A stretch of DNA of 64,000 nucleotides from Choristoneura fumiferana. Its lineage: Eukaryota; Arthropoda; Insecta; Lepidoptera; Tortricidae. Positions within the stretch are counted from its first letter, which is position 1. Each line of letters starts with the position of its first letter. The position numbers and the translations under genes are program-made. Shown here one piece after another: positions 53,432 through 63,365 of this stretch. The notes beneath the pieces are model-generated. The model was not told the origin of the DNA. It saw only the letters and a list, made by a program, of their open reading frames with translations, and ran no database searches. The stretch is taken from NCBI RefSeq assembly GCF_025370935.1, contig NC_133496.1, positions 3,675,508 through 3,739,507 on the forward strand. Reading direction: 5' to 3'.

Positions 53432-53612
53432 CAAAAGTCCTCGAGCGACCACGAACCGGAAGACGAATCGTTGGCAGACCTCCCACTAAGTAGGTAGGTA
53501 TACTGACATCGCGAGAGTTGCGGGTCACCGGTGGATGCAGTTATCGTTCATTGTGGCGTTCTGAGGAATAGGCTTTTATTCAACTGTGGATCTACCGGCT
53601 GCTGATGATAAT
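53432..53612 (+). mobile_element. RTE-type LINE tail (subfamily E)
   Basis: 'gcaaaagtcctcgagcgacc', 'acgaaccggaagacgaatcg', 'ttggcagacctcccac', 'gcgggtcaccggtggatgca', 'gttcattgtggcgttctgag', then 'ctgctgatgataat'. Confidence 0.72.
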
Positions 53613-53628
53613 ATTGTTAAAGTCACTG

Positions 53629-53872
53629 ACATGAGTCGAATAATATGCAAGTTGTAGCGGCAATGGACAGGCCACGTCGCTCGAAGAACAGATAACGTTG
53701 GGGGAGAAAAGTCCTCGAGCGACTAAGAACCGGAAGACGAAGCGTTGGCAAGCCTCCCACTAGATGGACTGACAATGCGAGAGTTGCGGGCGACCGGTGG
53801 ATGCAATTGTGCCGTTCTTCTAAGGGGAGGCCTTTGTTCAAGAGTGGCCTTCTTCCAGCTTATGATGATGAT
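53629..53872 (+). mobile_element. RTE-type LINE tail (subfamily E), second in tandem
   Basis: 'agcggcaatggacaggccac', 'gtcgctcgaagaacagataa', 'cgttgggggagaaaagtcct', 'agcgttggcaagcctcccac', 'gttgcgggcgaccggtggat' and 'cttatgatgatgat'. It starts only ~17 bases after the previous tail, same strand. Confidence 0.75.
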
Positions 53873-54639
53873 ATAATATCTAGTGTATAAATATAAGTAT
53901 ACACACCCTTTCGCATATTAGTGCGACTGAAACATAAATACATTGAAGGTTTAAAGTATCAAAGTGCTAAGTATTCAAATTAAAGTGCAGACATAACCAA
54001 AACAATTGAGTTTCACCTGAATCAACAGACAGAGATAGTCCACGTTAATCCTGCGCCAGAGAGAGACGGAAGATACCATGACCTTAGTCAATACTCCGGT
54101 CAGTGACTTTACTGATAAACTTATCAAATTTTGGTTGAATAATCCACTGTGTGGCATTGCAAAGTTATTTGCGCCAGCGGATGAATATGGAAGTATTGCT
54201 TTTTTCATATGAATCTCGATCTGTGTCATAGACAACAGCGACATCGCTGGTGGTTTTGGTAACTTTGTATTGTATTTTTGGCGGTTATCAAGTTAGATTA
54301 TGGTTATCTCGCTTGAGTAAGTCTTTATTAGGCTGGCCTGGTTTGGTTCGCGAAGTCAGAGGTTATGGGTTCGATTCGTAGACAATTGGTCTATTCAACG
54401 TGACTTAGAACCTTGTGCTTGCGAAGTTTGCTACGCACTAAAATACAAGTACATACATCAAAAAAAGTCTTGGAATACTAATTATCACTAGACATATTTA
54501 GATGATTTAAATGGGCAATCTAAAGAAAAGCTTGTAAAACACTTTTGATGAGTGTTGTTTTAAAGTAATGATCGTGTTGAGGCATTAAGAGATGCAGTAC
54601 TTGTTATTTAACAATTGTTATGATGGCCTAGTAGTTATG

Positions 54640-54792
54640 GAACTTCAGTGGCGGAGCACGCAGCGTCGGCAAGCCTACTAGGTGGACTCATGACAACGCA
54701 AGAGTTGCGGGTAACCGGTGGACGTAGATGTAATTGTAAGGTGGAGGTTTTTGTTCAACAGTGGACGGCTTCCGTCTGATGATGATGAGGTA
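54640..54792 (+). mobile_element. RTE-type LINE tail (subfamily E), short
   Basis: 'gcagcgtcggcaagcctact', 'aggtggactcatgac', 'gagttgcgggtaaccggtgg', 'tttgttcaacagtggacggc' and 'gatgatgatgag'. Confidence 0.65.
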
Positions 54793-54799
54793 TAACTGA

Positions 54800-55559
54800 G
54801 TATGACAGACAGACAGACAAAGTTGTTGGAAGGGGTGGCCTGGGTGCATTTTAGTGTACTAATAATTGGCAATGTATGTTTTGGGTTCAAATCTCAACAA
54901 GTACGCCCAAAACCGGTTTGTTTATTAGGTATTATTTCTTGGCCTATATCTGTGTCCCATAGCTGGGCAAGGGCCTCCACTCTTAACCACCTCATCTCCC
55001 CATCCAGAGCTATATTTGGCCACTTGCTCAGTTCCACATCCAGGCCATCTATCGTAGTTCCCTAACCACTTGACCATCCGGTCGTCTACACATACACACA
55101 TACATTCGAACGTTTATATTGTCGAATGGTTAGATAACCTACGTCCAATATATCGAAAGCATATATATTTATCTACAAAAGTGACATCGAAAGATATAAA
55201 TATCGAAGTCCAAAATATCGAAGTAAAGAGTATCGAATATCCTATGTATGAACTATCACGTGACAGGGTCGACGGAGCTCCGCTTCGTGGAGCTCCTATT
55301 CCGCTCAGTTGAGGCGCTTAGCGCCTTGACGCAATACTAACCTAATCTAACCTATTGAACATGAATTACCAAAAATATTTTGGTTTGGTTCGGTTAAGTA
55401 GGAAACTTTGACTGAGGATTTAAAAAAAAAAACGAAGATTCTAGATGTAGTAACTATTTTATTTTAGGGATATGTCTGTTAAGATGGATGTAGGATATTA
55501 TTTTACTTCGTAGCTTTTAATTTATAGAAATAAACGTTATTTCGCTAAACTGTCATCTC
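54800..55559. other. Non-coding stretch; possible diverged SINE at 54940-55075
   Basis: 'ttggcctatatctgtgtccc' and 'tgggcaagggcctccactct', then 'ccacatccaggcc', resemble another moth SINE or LINE end read in reverse. 55120-55250 repeats 'atatcgaa' words (at least seven times). No gene recognised. Confidence 0.4.
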
Positions 55560-55792
55560 GGCCTATATATATAGGTAGGTACTCCCACGCGGGCTCATTG
55601 CAAATTGGGAACAACACACATGCCCTTGAATTTCTTCGCATGCCTGCACCTGCAGGTGCAGGCTGGTTTCCTTGTGATGTTTTCCTTCACCGTAAAGTTT
55701 GCGGCAAAATTCCGAAAAACACAGAGGTGCGAGCGGAAGCTCGAACCCACGATCCATTGCTTGAAAGGTCACCACTAGGCCACCACGACTTT
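55560..55792 (-). mobile_element. tRNA-SINE (family B), near complete, with an internal palindrome
   Basis: Reverse reading gives head 'gtcgtggtggcctagtggtg' and 'gtgggttcgagcttccgctc', body 'tgaaggaaaacatcacaagg' and 'tgttcccaatttgcaatg'. At 55643-55662 'cctgcacctgcaggtgcagg' is a perfect 20-base palindrome replacing the usual 'cacaaacctgcg', a local inverted duplication. Confidence 0.75.
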
Positions 55793-55829
55793 AGAAATGA
55801 AATGAAGTGTTTATTAGAAAGTATAGTTT

Positions 55830-56250
55830 ACCCGCGGCTTCGCACGCTTAAACTATTCGATCTGGTAGTTACAATTGAAATTCCGGGATTTTACAAAATT
55901 CCTCTGGGATTTCCCAAAATTTAGATCGTGGTCTTCATTGAGGTTGTGTTAAGAACAACTGTCCAAAATGTCATTAGTCTAAACCCAGCGTTTGAAATTT
56001 CAAGATTTAATCCCTATCCCGTGGGAATATCGGGATAAAAGTAGCATGTGTTATTTCAGGTGTCCAGCCTACCTACATACCAAATTTCATGATACTAAAC
56101 CCAGCGGTTATTATTAAGGGATTTTATCTCTATCCCGTGGGAATATCGGGGTAAAAAGTAGCCTATGTGTTATTTCAGACGCCCATCTATCTAAGTACCA
56201 AATTTCATCTAAATGCATCCAGCCGTTTTAGCGTCTGGCAAAAGCAAAAT
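55830..56250 (-). mobile_element. Helitron-like LEP element, minus strand, diverged
   Basis: Opens with 'acccgcggcttcgcacgc' (complement of the 3' hairpin) and carries 'ccctatcccgtgggaatatc' and 'gggataaaagtagc' twice (56008 and 56130). A ~120-base internal duplication is therefore present. 'gccgttttagcgtctggc' lies near the far end. End motifs not clear. Confidence 0.6.
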
Positions 56251-56589
56251 GTTTAAGCGATGAACAGTGACAAACGAATGTTTAAGCACGTTTTTAAGTA
56301 ACACAAACTGAAAGTTTCGCGGATAAGTTTTTTTAGGAGTCGAACAAAGTGTGTTTAGGAAGAATCTGTAGTTTTTGGGAAAAACCACGTAATTACGTTT
56401 TACCTTGTAAGAGTAATTGATGACGATATTTTACTCATTATTTCTGGGAAAATACTACGTTACAATTGTGAAAAAATTTAGGTCTGAGGTCGCGTAATGA
56501 ATTCTTTGATGTGAATCAGTTTTTACAGTCTTTTATTTAACTTGCCCCGTTCGTTTGTTTATTTGTTTATTTACTCATTTGGGTCAAAT

Positions 56590-56845
56590 CTTGCAAGTTA
56601 AAGTATTGACTTTCAGGTTTCCTATCGTAAATCTTGCAAGTTAAATTTGGACTTAAACTTATGTAAATCTGGTGACAATACAATAATCTGATAGTGAAAT
56701 CCTGGTAGTCCGGCCAGGATCGTCTCCACAGGACGGAACTCTTCAACGGTTAATGGCATCAACTTGAAATTTGGTATTCGAATGTAGTGGGTGACAATAC
56801 ATGTCAACAAAAAGTACAGTCAGGAAAAAATACCTTGTATTAAAA
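56590..56845 (-). repeat. Family M repeat, reverse copy
   Basis: 'aatcttgcaagttaaa' (twice, at 56586 and 56629), 'acaatacaataatctgatag', 'cctggtagtccggccaggat', 'cgtctccacaggacggaact', 'acttgaaatttggtattcga' and 'taccttgtatt'. Reverse of 37600-37870 with a short duplication. Confidence 0.65.
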
Positions 56846-56921
56846 ATGAAAATTTTACCAAAAACGTATTTGTAAACAACCTGAACTACTTAGAGTAAGT
56901 TACACTAACTTACTATCAGTA

Positions 56922-57107
56922 CCCTTAGTGTAAGTTTTCGGTTACAAAATACGTCTCGATCGCGTTCGCGTTAAAATCTCAATTTGTATGGAAACACGAA
57001 CAGCGCCTCTAGCGGAACGTTTGCGGTGTTCGTGTTTCCACACAAATTGAGATTTTAACGCGAACGCGATCGAGACCTATTTTGTAACCGAAAACTTACA
57101 CTAAGGG
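56922..57107. repeat. Near-perfect palindrome, 81-bp arms, 24-bp loop
   Basis: 56922-57002 pairs with 57027-57107 with about two mismatches ('cccttagtgtaagttttcgg', 'tctcgatcgcgttcgcgtta', 'aaatctcaatttgt'). The loop 'gcgcctctagcggaacgttt' shares 'gcgcctctagcgg' with the end of the TIR element at 1-50 and 50484. Confidence 0.88.
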
Positions 57108-57175
57108 CACAGCATCATCGCATGAACTGCAAATAATTTACTTTGCTTTGCTCAACCTCGACCTTGCGATAGTTC

Positions 57176-57440
57176 TCTTCTTCTTCTTCGTCGTTTCACT
57201 CTTGACAGAGTGGTCGTGGTCATCATTTTCTAGGTGCTGGTAGCAAGCTTAACAATACGCCACCATTCCTCCCTGACAGCCGCCTTCCTTATGCTTGCGT
57301 GTAGTGGTCCTTCTATTGCTGCTTTGACCTGGTCTGTCCATCTCATAGGCGATCTACCTCATGGCCTAGTGCCTTCGACTTTCCCCTGGATCACAAGTCG
57401 CTCCATAGCTTGCGATAGTTACGTCTATGCAAAAAATATT
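57176..57440 (-). mobile_element. RTE-type LINE 3' end with (GAA)n tail, minus strand
   Basis: Reverse translation shows 'GRSPMRWTDQVKAAIEG', 'PLHASIRKAAVREEWWRIV' and 'KLATST', then a stop and '...ctcttgaca' and a (GAA)n tail ('gaagaagaagaagagaac'). Recognisable as a C-terminus of lepidopteran RTE-like ORFs ('RWTDQ.K......W..IV'). 5'-truncated. Confidence 0.72.
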
Positions 57441-57446
57441 TTCTGT

Positions 57447-57580
57447 TGCGAATGATTGTGTTGCTCTGACGATTAACTCTGGATGAGTTCGAAACGGGTC
57501 GGAGTTGTGTGGTGTTGGTGACAGTTGGGTTTGTGTGATGTATGTGTATATACTTGGATGCGGAGGAGCTGGATGAACAC
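57447..57580 (+). repeat. 'gagttcgaaacgggtcgg' repeat, copy 2
   Basis: Parallels 28725-28862 ('gttgtgtggtgttggtgaca', 'gttgggtttgtgtgatgtat', 'ggaggagctggatgaacac'). Confidence 0.5.
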
Positions 57581-57657
57581 ACATTTCATGGAACCCACTA
57601 TCCTGTGAGGTCATGTCAAACTACTATGCTACCACAACTTACATAAGTATACATACC

Positions 57658-57965
57658 TACAGGGTGTTTTTGATCATAGGGCTTTAAATTGAAGGTTCGA
57701 TTCTACTCGCATAACTAAGCTACTTTTGATTTGTAAGATTTTCAAATAACTTGAATTTACATCATTTATTGAGCCTCAAAGTTTAATCGGTAAATCAGTG
57801 TGCGGATATGGCGGTGTTATGGCTGTCTCTTGGTACGAGTACGGGGGGTCTTATCTAATTTTTGACATTTTTTTAACATTAAGACAAACATTTATTAATG
57901 TGCTGTCAATTTTGTATTGTACCGCATACATTGAAAATTACATTTAACCTGTATGAAACAAAAAA
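57658..57965 (+). mobile_element. MITE family I, copy 4, right end lost
   Basis: 'acagggtgtttttgatcata', 'gggctttaaattgaaggttc', 'atggcggtgttatggctgtc' and 'gtgctgtcaattttgtattg' to 'cctgtatgaaacaaaaaa'. The right TIR is missing. Confidence 0.72.
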
Positions 57966-58046
57966 AACAGTATCGGACCTTAATTTTTTCATTTTTTATT
58001 TATTTACTCAATTTATGTTATACAAAAAAAATACAATTATACTTCG

Positions 58047-58288
58047 AAAATACAAACTGAGACATGGATGCACAGAAAAACGAGAAAAAGAGACCAGCGC
58101 TGGGAATCGAACCCAGGTCCTCAGCAATCCGTGCTGCGTGCTATAACCCCTACACCACCGCTGGACAGGAATCTAGACACGAATTTTTCCCATGCATACA
58201 TATCTCAGGTTGCTTATTTCTACTACGCTACTTGTAACAAAATTTGGAGTTGAAATAAAAAATACAAAAAGACTCCAAAAAACCAATC
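58047..58288. mobile_element. tRNA-like foldback retroposon, one-arm copy with 12-14-bp duplication
   Basis: Left arm only ('gaaaatacaaactgagacat', 'gcgctgggaatcgaacccag', 'caccaccgctggacaggaat', 'caggttgcttatttctacta'), joined at 'cgctacttgtaacaaaattt' directly to the 3' module. The loop remainder and right arm are missing. 'acaattatacttcg' at 58033-58046 and 58289-58302 is an exact direct repeat; its last two bases may be element sequence. A 12-14-bp duplication and A-rich end indicate retroposition. Confidence 0.82.
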
Positions 58289-58571
58289 ACAATTATACTT
58301 CGCCAAACTGCAAAACAGTTTGTTGGCGAATACTACACTCCTTATTTTAGTTATATACCTCTTTAATTAGATCGTATTAAGTACTTTCACGCTACAATAC
58401 CACAATTAGCTAACAATTAAAAATTAGACTAAGTAATAGATGTTTATATTTTCTTCATGAAAGGTAACCATCAAACACGCCCCATGCGCCGCTATTGAAA
58501 GCCCCATGGCCAGTGACATCCTGTAGACTACGACGACAAGGCATCTAGGGCTGTCTACTAGATGGATACGT

Positions 58572-58740
58572 TGTTTGCCCGCGACCCCGTCCGCTTAGTA
58601 CTCGTTTATCGCTATCCCGCAGGAACTGAGCAATTTGTCGGGATAAAAACTATCTTATGTCCTTTCCCGGGACTCAAACTATCTATGTACCGAATTTCAT
58701 GTAAATTGGTTCGGCGGTTTTGACGTGAAGAGTGAAACAT
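58572..58740 (-). mobile_element. Helitron-like LEP fragment, minus strand
   Basis: 'ttgcccgcgaccccgtccgc', 'ctatcccgcaggaactgagc', 'gggataaaaactatcttatg', 'tcctttcccgggactcaaac' and 'ggttcggcggttttgacgtg' match 33124-33350. The 5' terminus of the element is lost. Confidence 0.65.
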
Positions 58741-58744
58741 GAGG

Positions 58745-60028
58745 AAATCAATTATAGTGTGTCCAGGATTTTTTTTAACAAACCCGCTCGCGATATATTA
58801 TTTAACATAGGTACTAAAGATATAATACTTTTCATCCATTATAGAAAGTGCAAATCCTCCCTAATTCGAATCTTAGACTAAGAGATATAGATGGGATCAT
58901 AAATGTTCACTATGGGATTTGAAATGTCTACGGGATAATGATCAACTATCAAGTCAAGTTTTTAAATTCTTTCAAGGCAGAGAAGTTAGGGGACAAAGTT
59001 AGGCGGCAGTTAAGTCATGTTGCTTAAATAAGAGATGCAAATAACTATCACGATCACAAAGCGTTTGTGGTAAAAAAGTGTGCGTCACCCCGAATTCGAA
59101 CCAACACAGACGCATTTCGAAAAAGACAATAAACGTCGAAAGTAAAAGTTGCACACTTGCACAAAATGCACACAGGCAGACCTGACCTTTCCCAACGTAA
59201 ATGGACGTTCGTCGCCCGAATACTGGGTCGATGACCCCGCGCGAGGCCGGGCAGGACTCGAAAAACCGCGAACACTTTCGCTGAAATGCACCCAATTTGA
59301 ATGCGCATTCGAATTTGGAACGCGTTCGTTTTAACAGGATTAACAATTTTATTTTTAATTTCTTACATTACGCCCGTGGCCAGTTTTAAGTTCTTTCGAA
59401 ATTTGAATTATTCCTTTGAATTTACAATAATGTAGGTAATTTTGTGACACGCTCCTTAAAAGCGCCGCGGTATTCGTTTCAATTTTAAATTCGTAACTCG
59501 CATTTCGTTTGAATTTATTTGAATTAAGAATTGAATAATTTTGAAATGGGATTGTTGGGTATTTTTCATGAATTACGCAACTTTTTACAATAAAATCTGT
59601 TCTTTCGAAATGTTTAAACTGCTTCTCACAATTATTTATGAGTCCCTGTATCTAACTATAAAGAATGGAGGATTGATTTTGTGTAAAAATAATATTTTTT
59701 CTGGTCATAATCAACAGTAAAAATTTAAAAATATAGGTACTATTTTCTTATTGAAACTTGACCTGAAAATACAAACATTCTGTTAGAGGTGTCGAGTTCA
59801 ATCATCGATGACCTGATGATCTAATAGGTTGTTTGATTAGATAAAACAATGCGAATTATCCATTGTTACACCTGTAACTTGGATATTTTTTATCAAAACA
59901 AATAGTTTTAGAATAAGAATTTAAAACGAATCATTGTGAGATGTTCAATCTTCCTAACTTTTCAGTTTTAAGTAACGTTTTAATTGCAAACTTTTATTCA
60001 AGTAGGTTTTTTAGAATGCATATATTTG
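58745..60028. other. AT-rich non-coding stretch
   Basis: 59040-59340 is locally GC-richer with overlapping ORFs on both strands and in several frames (up to 115 codons), none with recognisable domains. No defined element seen. Confidence 0.4.
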
Positions 60029-60242
60029 TACAGTACGATTACTTGGAGTTAACACTTGACAGATGGGCGTGCCTTCAGTCAATTTTCAACTTTGACGTCA
60101 TACAAATAAAATAGTTTTTACATAATCTGTAAACGTGGATGGCGGTATACTAAAAATGGCTTTATTTGTATGACGTCAAAGTTGAAAATAGACTGAAGGC
60201 ACGCCCATCTGTCAAGTGTTAACTCCAAGTGATCGTACTGTA
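60029..60242. repeat. Near-perfect palindrome, 82-bp arms, 50-bp loop
   Basis: 60029-60110 pairs with 60161-60242 with about two mismatches ('acttggagttaacacttgac', 'agatgggcgtgccttcagtc', 'caactttgacgtcatacaaa'). Non-coding. A MITE or foldback is the simplest reading. Confidence 0.88.
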
Positions 60243-60599
60243 TATATATATTCTTTTTAGCTTCAGAAGCCAATTTTGTTTTTGTTCGTTATAGGGTAGT
60301 GGAACATAGAAAAAAAATTCAAAAAACTTTTATGTGTAAATAAGAGCAGGCAACAGCTAAACTAAAAGATATTGCTACCTACCTGTCCTCTCGCTGACGC
60401 AAACTTGCGTCAATAATTATTTTGCAATCGATTTTTTTTACAAAAGGGACAGACAGCTTAACTTAGTTAATGTCTTGCTGGCCAGCTATTTTTCGAACGA
60501 CATTCAAAATTCAAAATTGGAACGTTCGGATATCAGAAACCGTAACGGCATCTCGATTCATATAATCGTATGAGCGTATCAGAAGTACGCAGAATTACT

Positions 60600-60855
60600 A
60601 CGAGCTGCATCGAGTTTATTGACGCCCGGTCTGTCTGAACTTGAGTGTGCTTGTGTGAATGTCATCTAGGCTCAGTGCAACCCGACGGCCGAGCACGCAT
60701 GGACCTAGCCACGCGCGACCGACAAACAAACGAAAAACCCTAATTAGAAATAGAAATAGGAAAAATCCAAGCCCTGAAACCGCGATGCACGCGCGACAGG
60801 GACGGCTATAGTTCCGTCACGCGCTGCACAAATATAATAATGAAAACTGGCATTC
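60600..60855 (+). promoter_or_regulatory. Candidate CpG-rich promoter region of a host gene
   Basis: Base composition shifts sharply to GC/CpG-rich ('acccgacggccgagcacgca', 'ccacgcgcgaccgac'). Insect initiator-like TCAGT words lie at about 60672 and 60854. No TATA box at a fitting distance. No repeat family recognised. Inferred from composition and from the splice donor downstream. Confidence 0.35.
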
Positions 60856-61349
60856 AGTAAATTCGTTGTGTTTACGCGCGTTGCTAGTTTATTGAGTCGA
60901 GTTGACAGTGTTTTTTCGCGGCGCTTGGGCTCGGTAGCGTTTTGTTGTCGAAACATTGACTGTTGTGTGCCAGAGTGATGTGTGCCCGGACGTTTCGGCG
61001 GAGAAACCGTCGCGGTCGCAACGCGGAAAATTGAGCTAGCGGTGTTTTTTCCAAACTTAACCTACGACAATCCAGTTGCGCGCGAGGTGTCCACGCGTTG
61101 CGCGCCCGCGGAGCCCGAATGGACCCCGACCCGCGCCGAACAGAACCGAACAATTTTCAAATTACGAAGTGTATGAATTACGAAAAGGAAGGTCACCGAG
61201 GTGAATGACCTCCGAATGCTTTGCTCAATTTTGTGATAGACTTAGTGCCTTAACCCATGTGATTTCAAAGTGCAAAGTAACTAGGGTAAATAAGTGTCAG
61301 TGCATAACGGACAAATCGGACTGTAGTTCATGGACAAAACTGCATACAG
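60855..61349 (+). other. Candidate first exon (mostly 5' UTR) ending in a consensus splice donor
   Basis: This single-copy-looking, GC-rich leader ends with 'gcatacag|gtgagttttt'; CAG|GTGAGT at 61347-61355 is a full-strength donor. An ATG at 61330 opens 'MDKTAY' before the donor, so a short coding start is possible, but upstream ATGs exist (60978, 61118, 61169). Downstream sequence to the window end holds no recognisable second exon, so an intron of more than 2.6 kb would be needed. I do not recognise the gene. Confidence 0.35.
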
Positions 61350-61355
61350 GTGAGT

Positions 61356-63000
61356 TTTTAAATGGAAATATCGTCGTGTAAAGCGGCAATCTTAATCTAT
61401 GAACTTGATTACATACTGGTGCGAAGTTAGTCGCACGTGGTTGCATTCCCGTCAAGCGAGTGCAGTTACGCTTATATGCAGGGGCCAACTTCAGGGCGGA
61501 AGGCGTGCAAGGGAAAATGGTCCTTCGAGTTTGTGTAGCTTTAGTTGAAAGTGGTGCGTGTTGTTCCTTTATGTGTTAATGAACTTGGGTTTATATTCGA
61601 GTACCATTTCGTCGGCGCTTGCGCGGTTTTGCATTGCCTTGTGCTACTTGGTCTGATGGCCTTCTGCTATCATCGCTGTGTAACCTAGAACTAGGTACTA
61701 TGGTTATACCTAGACTTGTTAGCGATTCTGACTAATAATGACAATTAAATCGTTTTAATTCCGTAACTGCGAGATGGCTTGTAGGCTACAATTATACAGT
61801 CGTTGGACTGACTTATTACGTCGTAAACGAGTGAAGGTTCTCTTTTTATATATGCCACATTCACAATAAATATATATCATGGTTCTTTGCCGTTTCCCAC
61901 AATTATTTTTTCCCAAATGTTTTATTTCCTAAGTCATGATTTTCTCTGAAACCATATCATTTTCGGAACTTTCATTAAACAAACCTAACCTAACCTACTG
62001 TGCTCTATAAAACCATAAGAAAATACACTGAGATTTTTTTTTGGTTTCGGAGAAATTTGAAAGTTGGGAAATGAGACAATTTAGCCAACAATCATTATGC
62101 GAAAAGACAGGATTACCATAAATTAATCGGGTAGGTATGGTCGCCATGATCAAGGTGGTGTTCCACGGAGCCCTGAGGGTTTGCGAAGCTTCTATGGCTT
62201 CTGCAAAAGTACTGATAATTAAAATAAATAGTTATGATGGGCCATTCAGGGTTACATAAGCCCCAAAAGGGGGGTGGTGAGATCTTTGCTTAACTTATTT
62301 TTGATGACATGGGAGACGGGAGCCTGAATGGTCTACGTCAGCAACATTAATAAAAAATATGGCCAGATACATAATTACGCTTGAATAAAAAAATACGAGA
62401 AATACTAATATCGTTTTTAAATTTGCTTGTTTTGCCTACTTTTTTTACAAGCGGGGGGGGGGGGTCTAAACATTCAATTTAGTACTTATTTCTGACTTAG
62501 GGGTGCGGCAAATATTTAGGATTACTTAGGATTAGGATGCTGATTAATGGACCACAGCTTTTGGGTAGACGATCAAGATGTTTTTATTATTCTATTGTAC
62601 AGTAAATGATTCTATACATTGATCGATTGTTCAAAGTACGCCGCATCAAAGGCGTACTAATATTTTAAATAGAAAAATTCGGTCAAAAATTGTACAGGGC
62701 AAAGTTAAAACTTGGCGTATGTTCACCTTAATTCCGTGAATTATTACGTTGCGCGACTACATTGAGACTCAGTTGTTTTTCTGTGACATGCTAGTTGGCG
62801 CTAGTGTCGTGACGTGAACCCGTTTGACAACATTGACATTTGTATAATTATTTGAATGGTTTAGGTAATTAAACCGATCACGGAACACTGTTCAGTGAAA
62901 CCGATCGTAAGCGAGACTGTAACTCCAAACGGACCTCAAGATATTAACGCCATCTAGCGTTATTTTGCATGTCAAGAAACCCTTTCGCTATTTTTAGGGT
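61356..63000 (+). other. Non-coding stretch, intron of the candidate gene if real
   Basis: Contains a G-run of about 11 bases at 62454-62464, and at 62795-62860 the reverse copy of the 'cgacactagcgccaac' repeat. No coding exon recognised. Confidence 0.35.
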
Positions 63001-63365
63001 TCCGTACCCAAAGGGTCGCGGTCTGTCGAGCTTTATCTCCTGAGCCGTAATAGCTAGACACTTGAAATGTTCACAGATTATAATATCGTGGCCGCTATAA
63101 CAACAAATACTAAAAACATAACAAAATAGACATTTAAGGGGGGCTCCCATACAGCAAGCGTGTTTTTTTTGCCGTTTTTTGCTCGACATTATAACAAAAC
63201 ACACGACACAAAAAAAAAAATTAAGGGGCGGCTCCAATACAACAAACGTGATTTTGCCCGTTTTTTGCTAATGTCTATACGGATTCGCACTTGGCCGTTT
63301 TTTTTAATTGCTAAAATTGCCAAAGGGCAATGTTCCTTTGTTCCCGAATATAACAAAGGCTAGCA
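63000..63365 (-). repeat. 'gggttccgtacccaaagggt' moth repeat with an internal duplication
   Basis: 'tagggttccgtacccaaagg' opens a common moth repeat. Two versions of 'ttaaggggggctcccataca' / 'ttaaggggcggctccaatac', each followed by '(g/a)caa(g/a)cgtg(t/a)tttt' and 'ccgttttttgct', lie about 87 bases apart (63135 and 63222). Confidence 0.5.

Noticed and set aside
59040..59340. Overlapping ORFs on both strands at 59.0-59.3 kb as a gene
   Set aside because: Several frames are open at once because of GC-rich composition; no domain, splice or start support.
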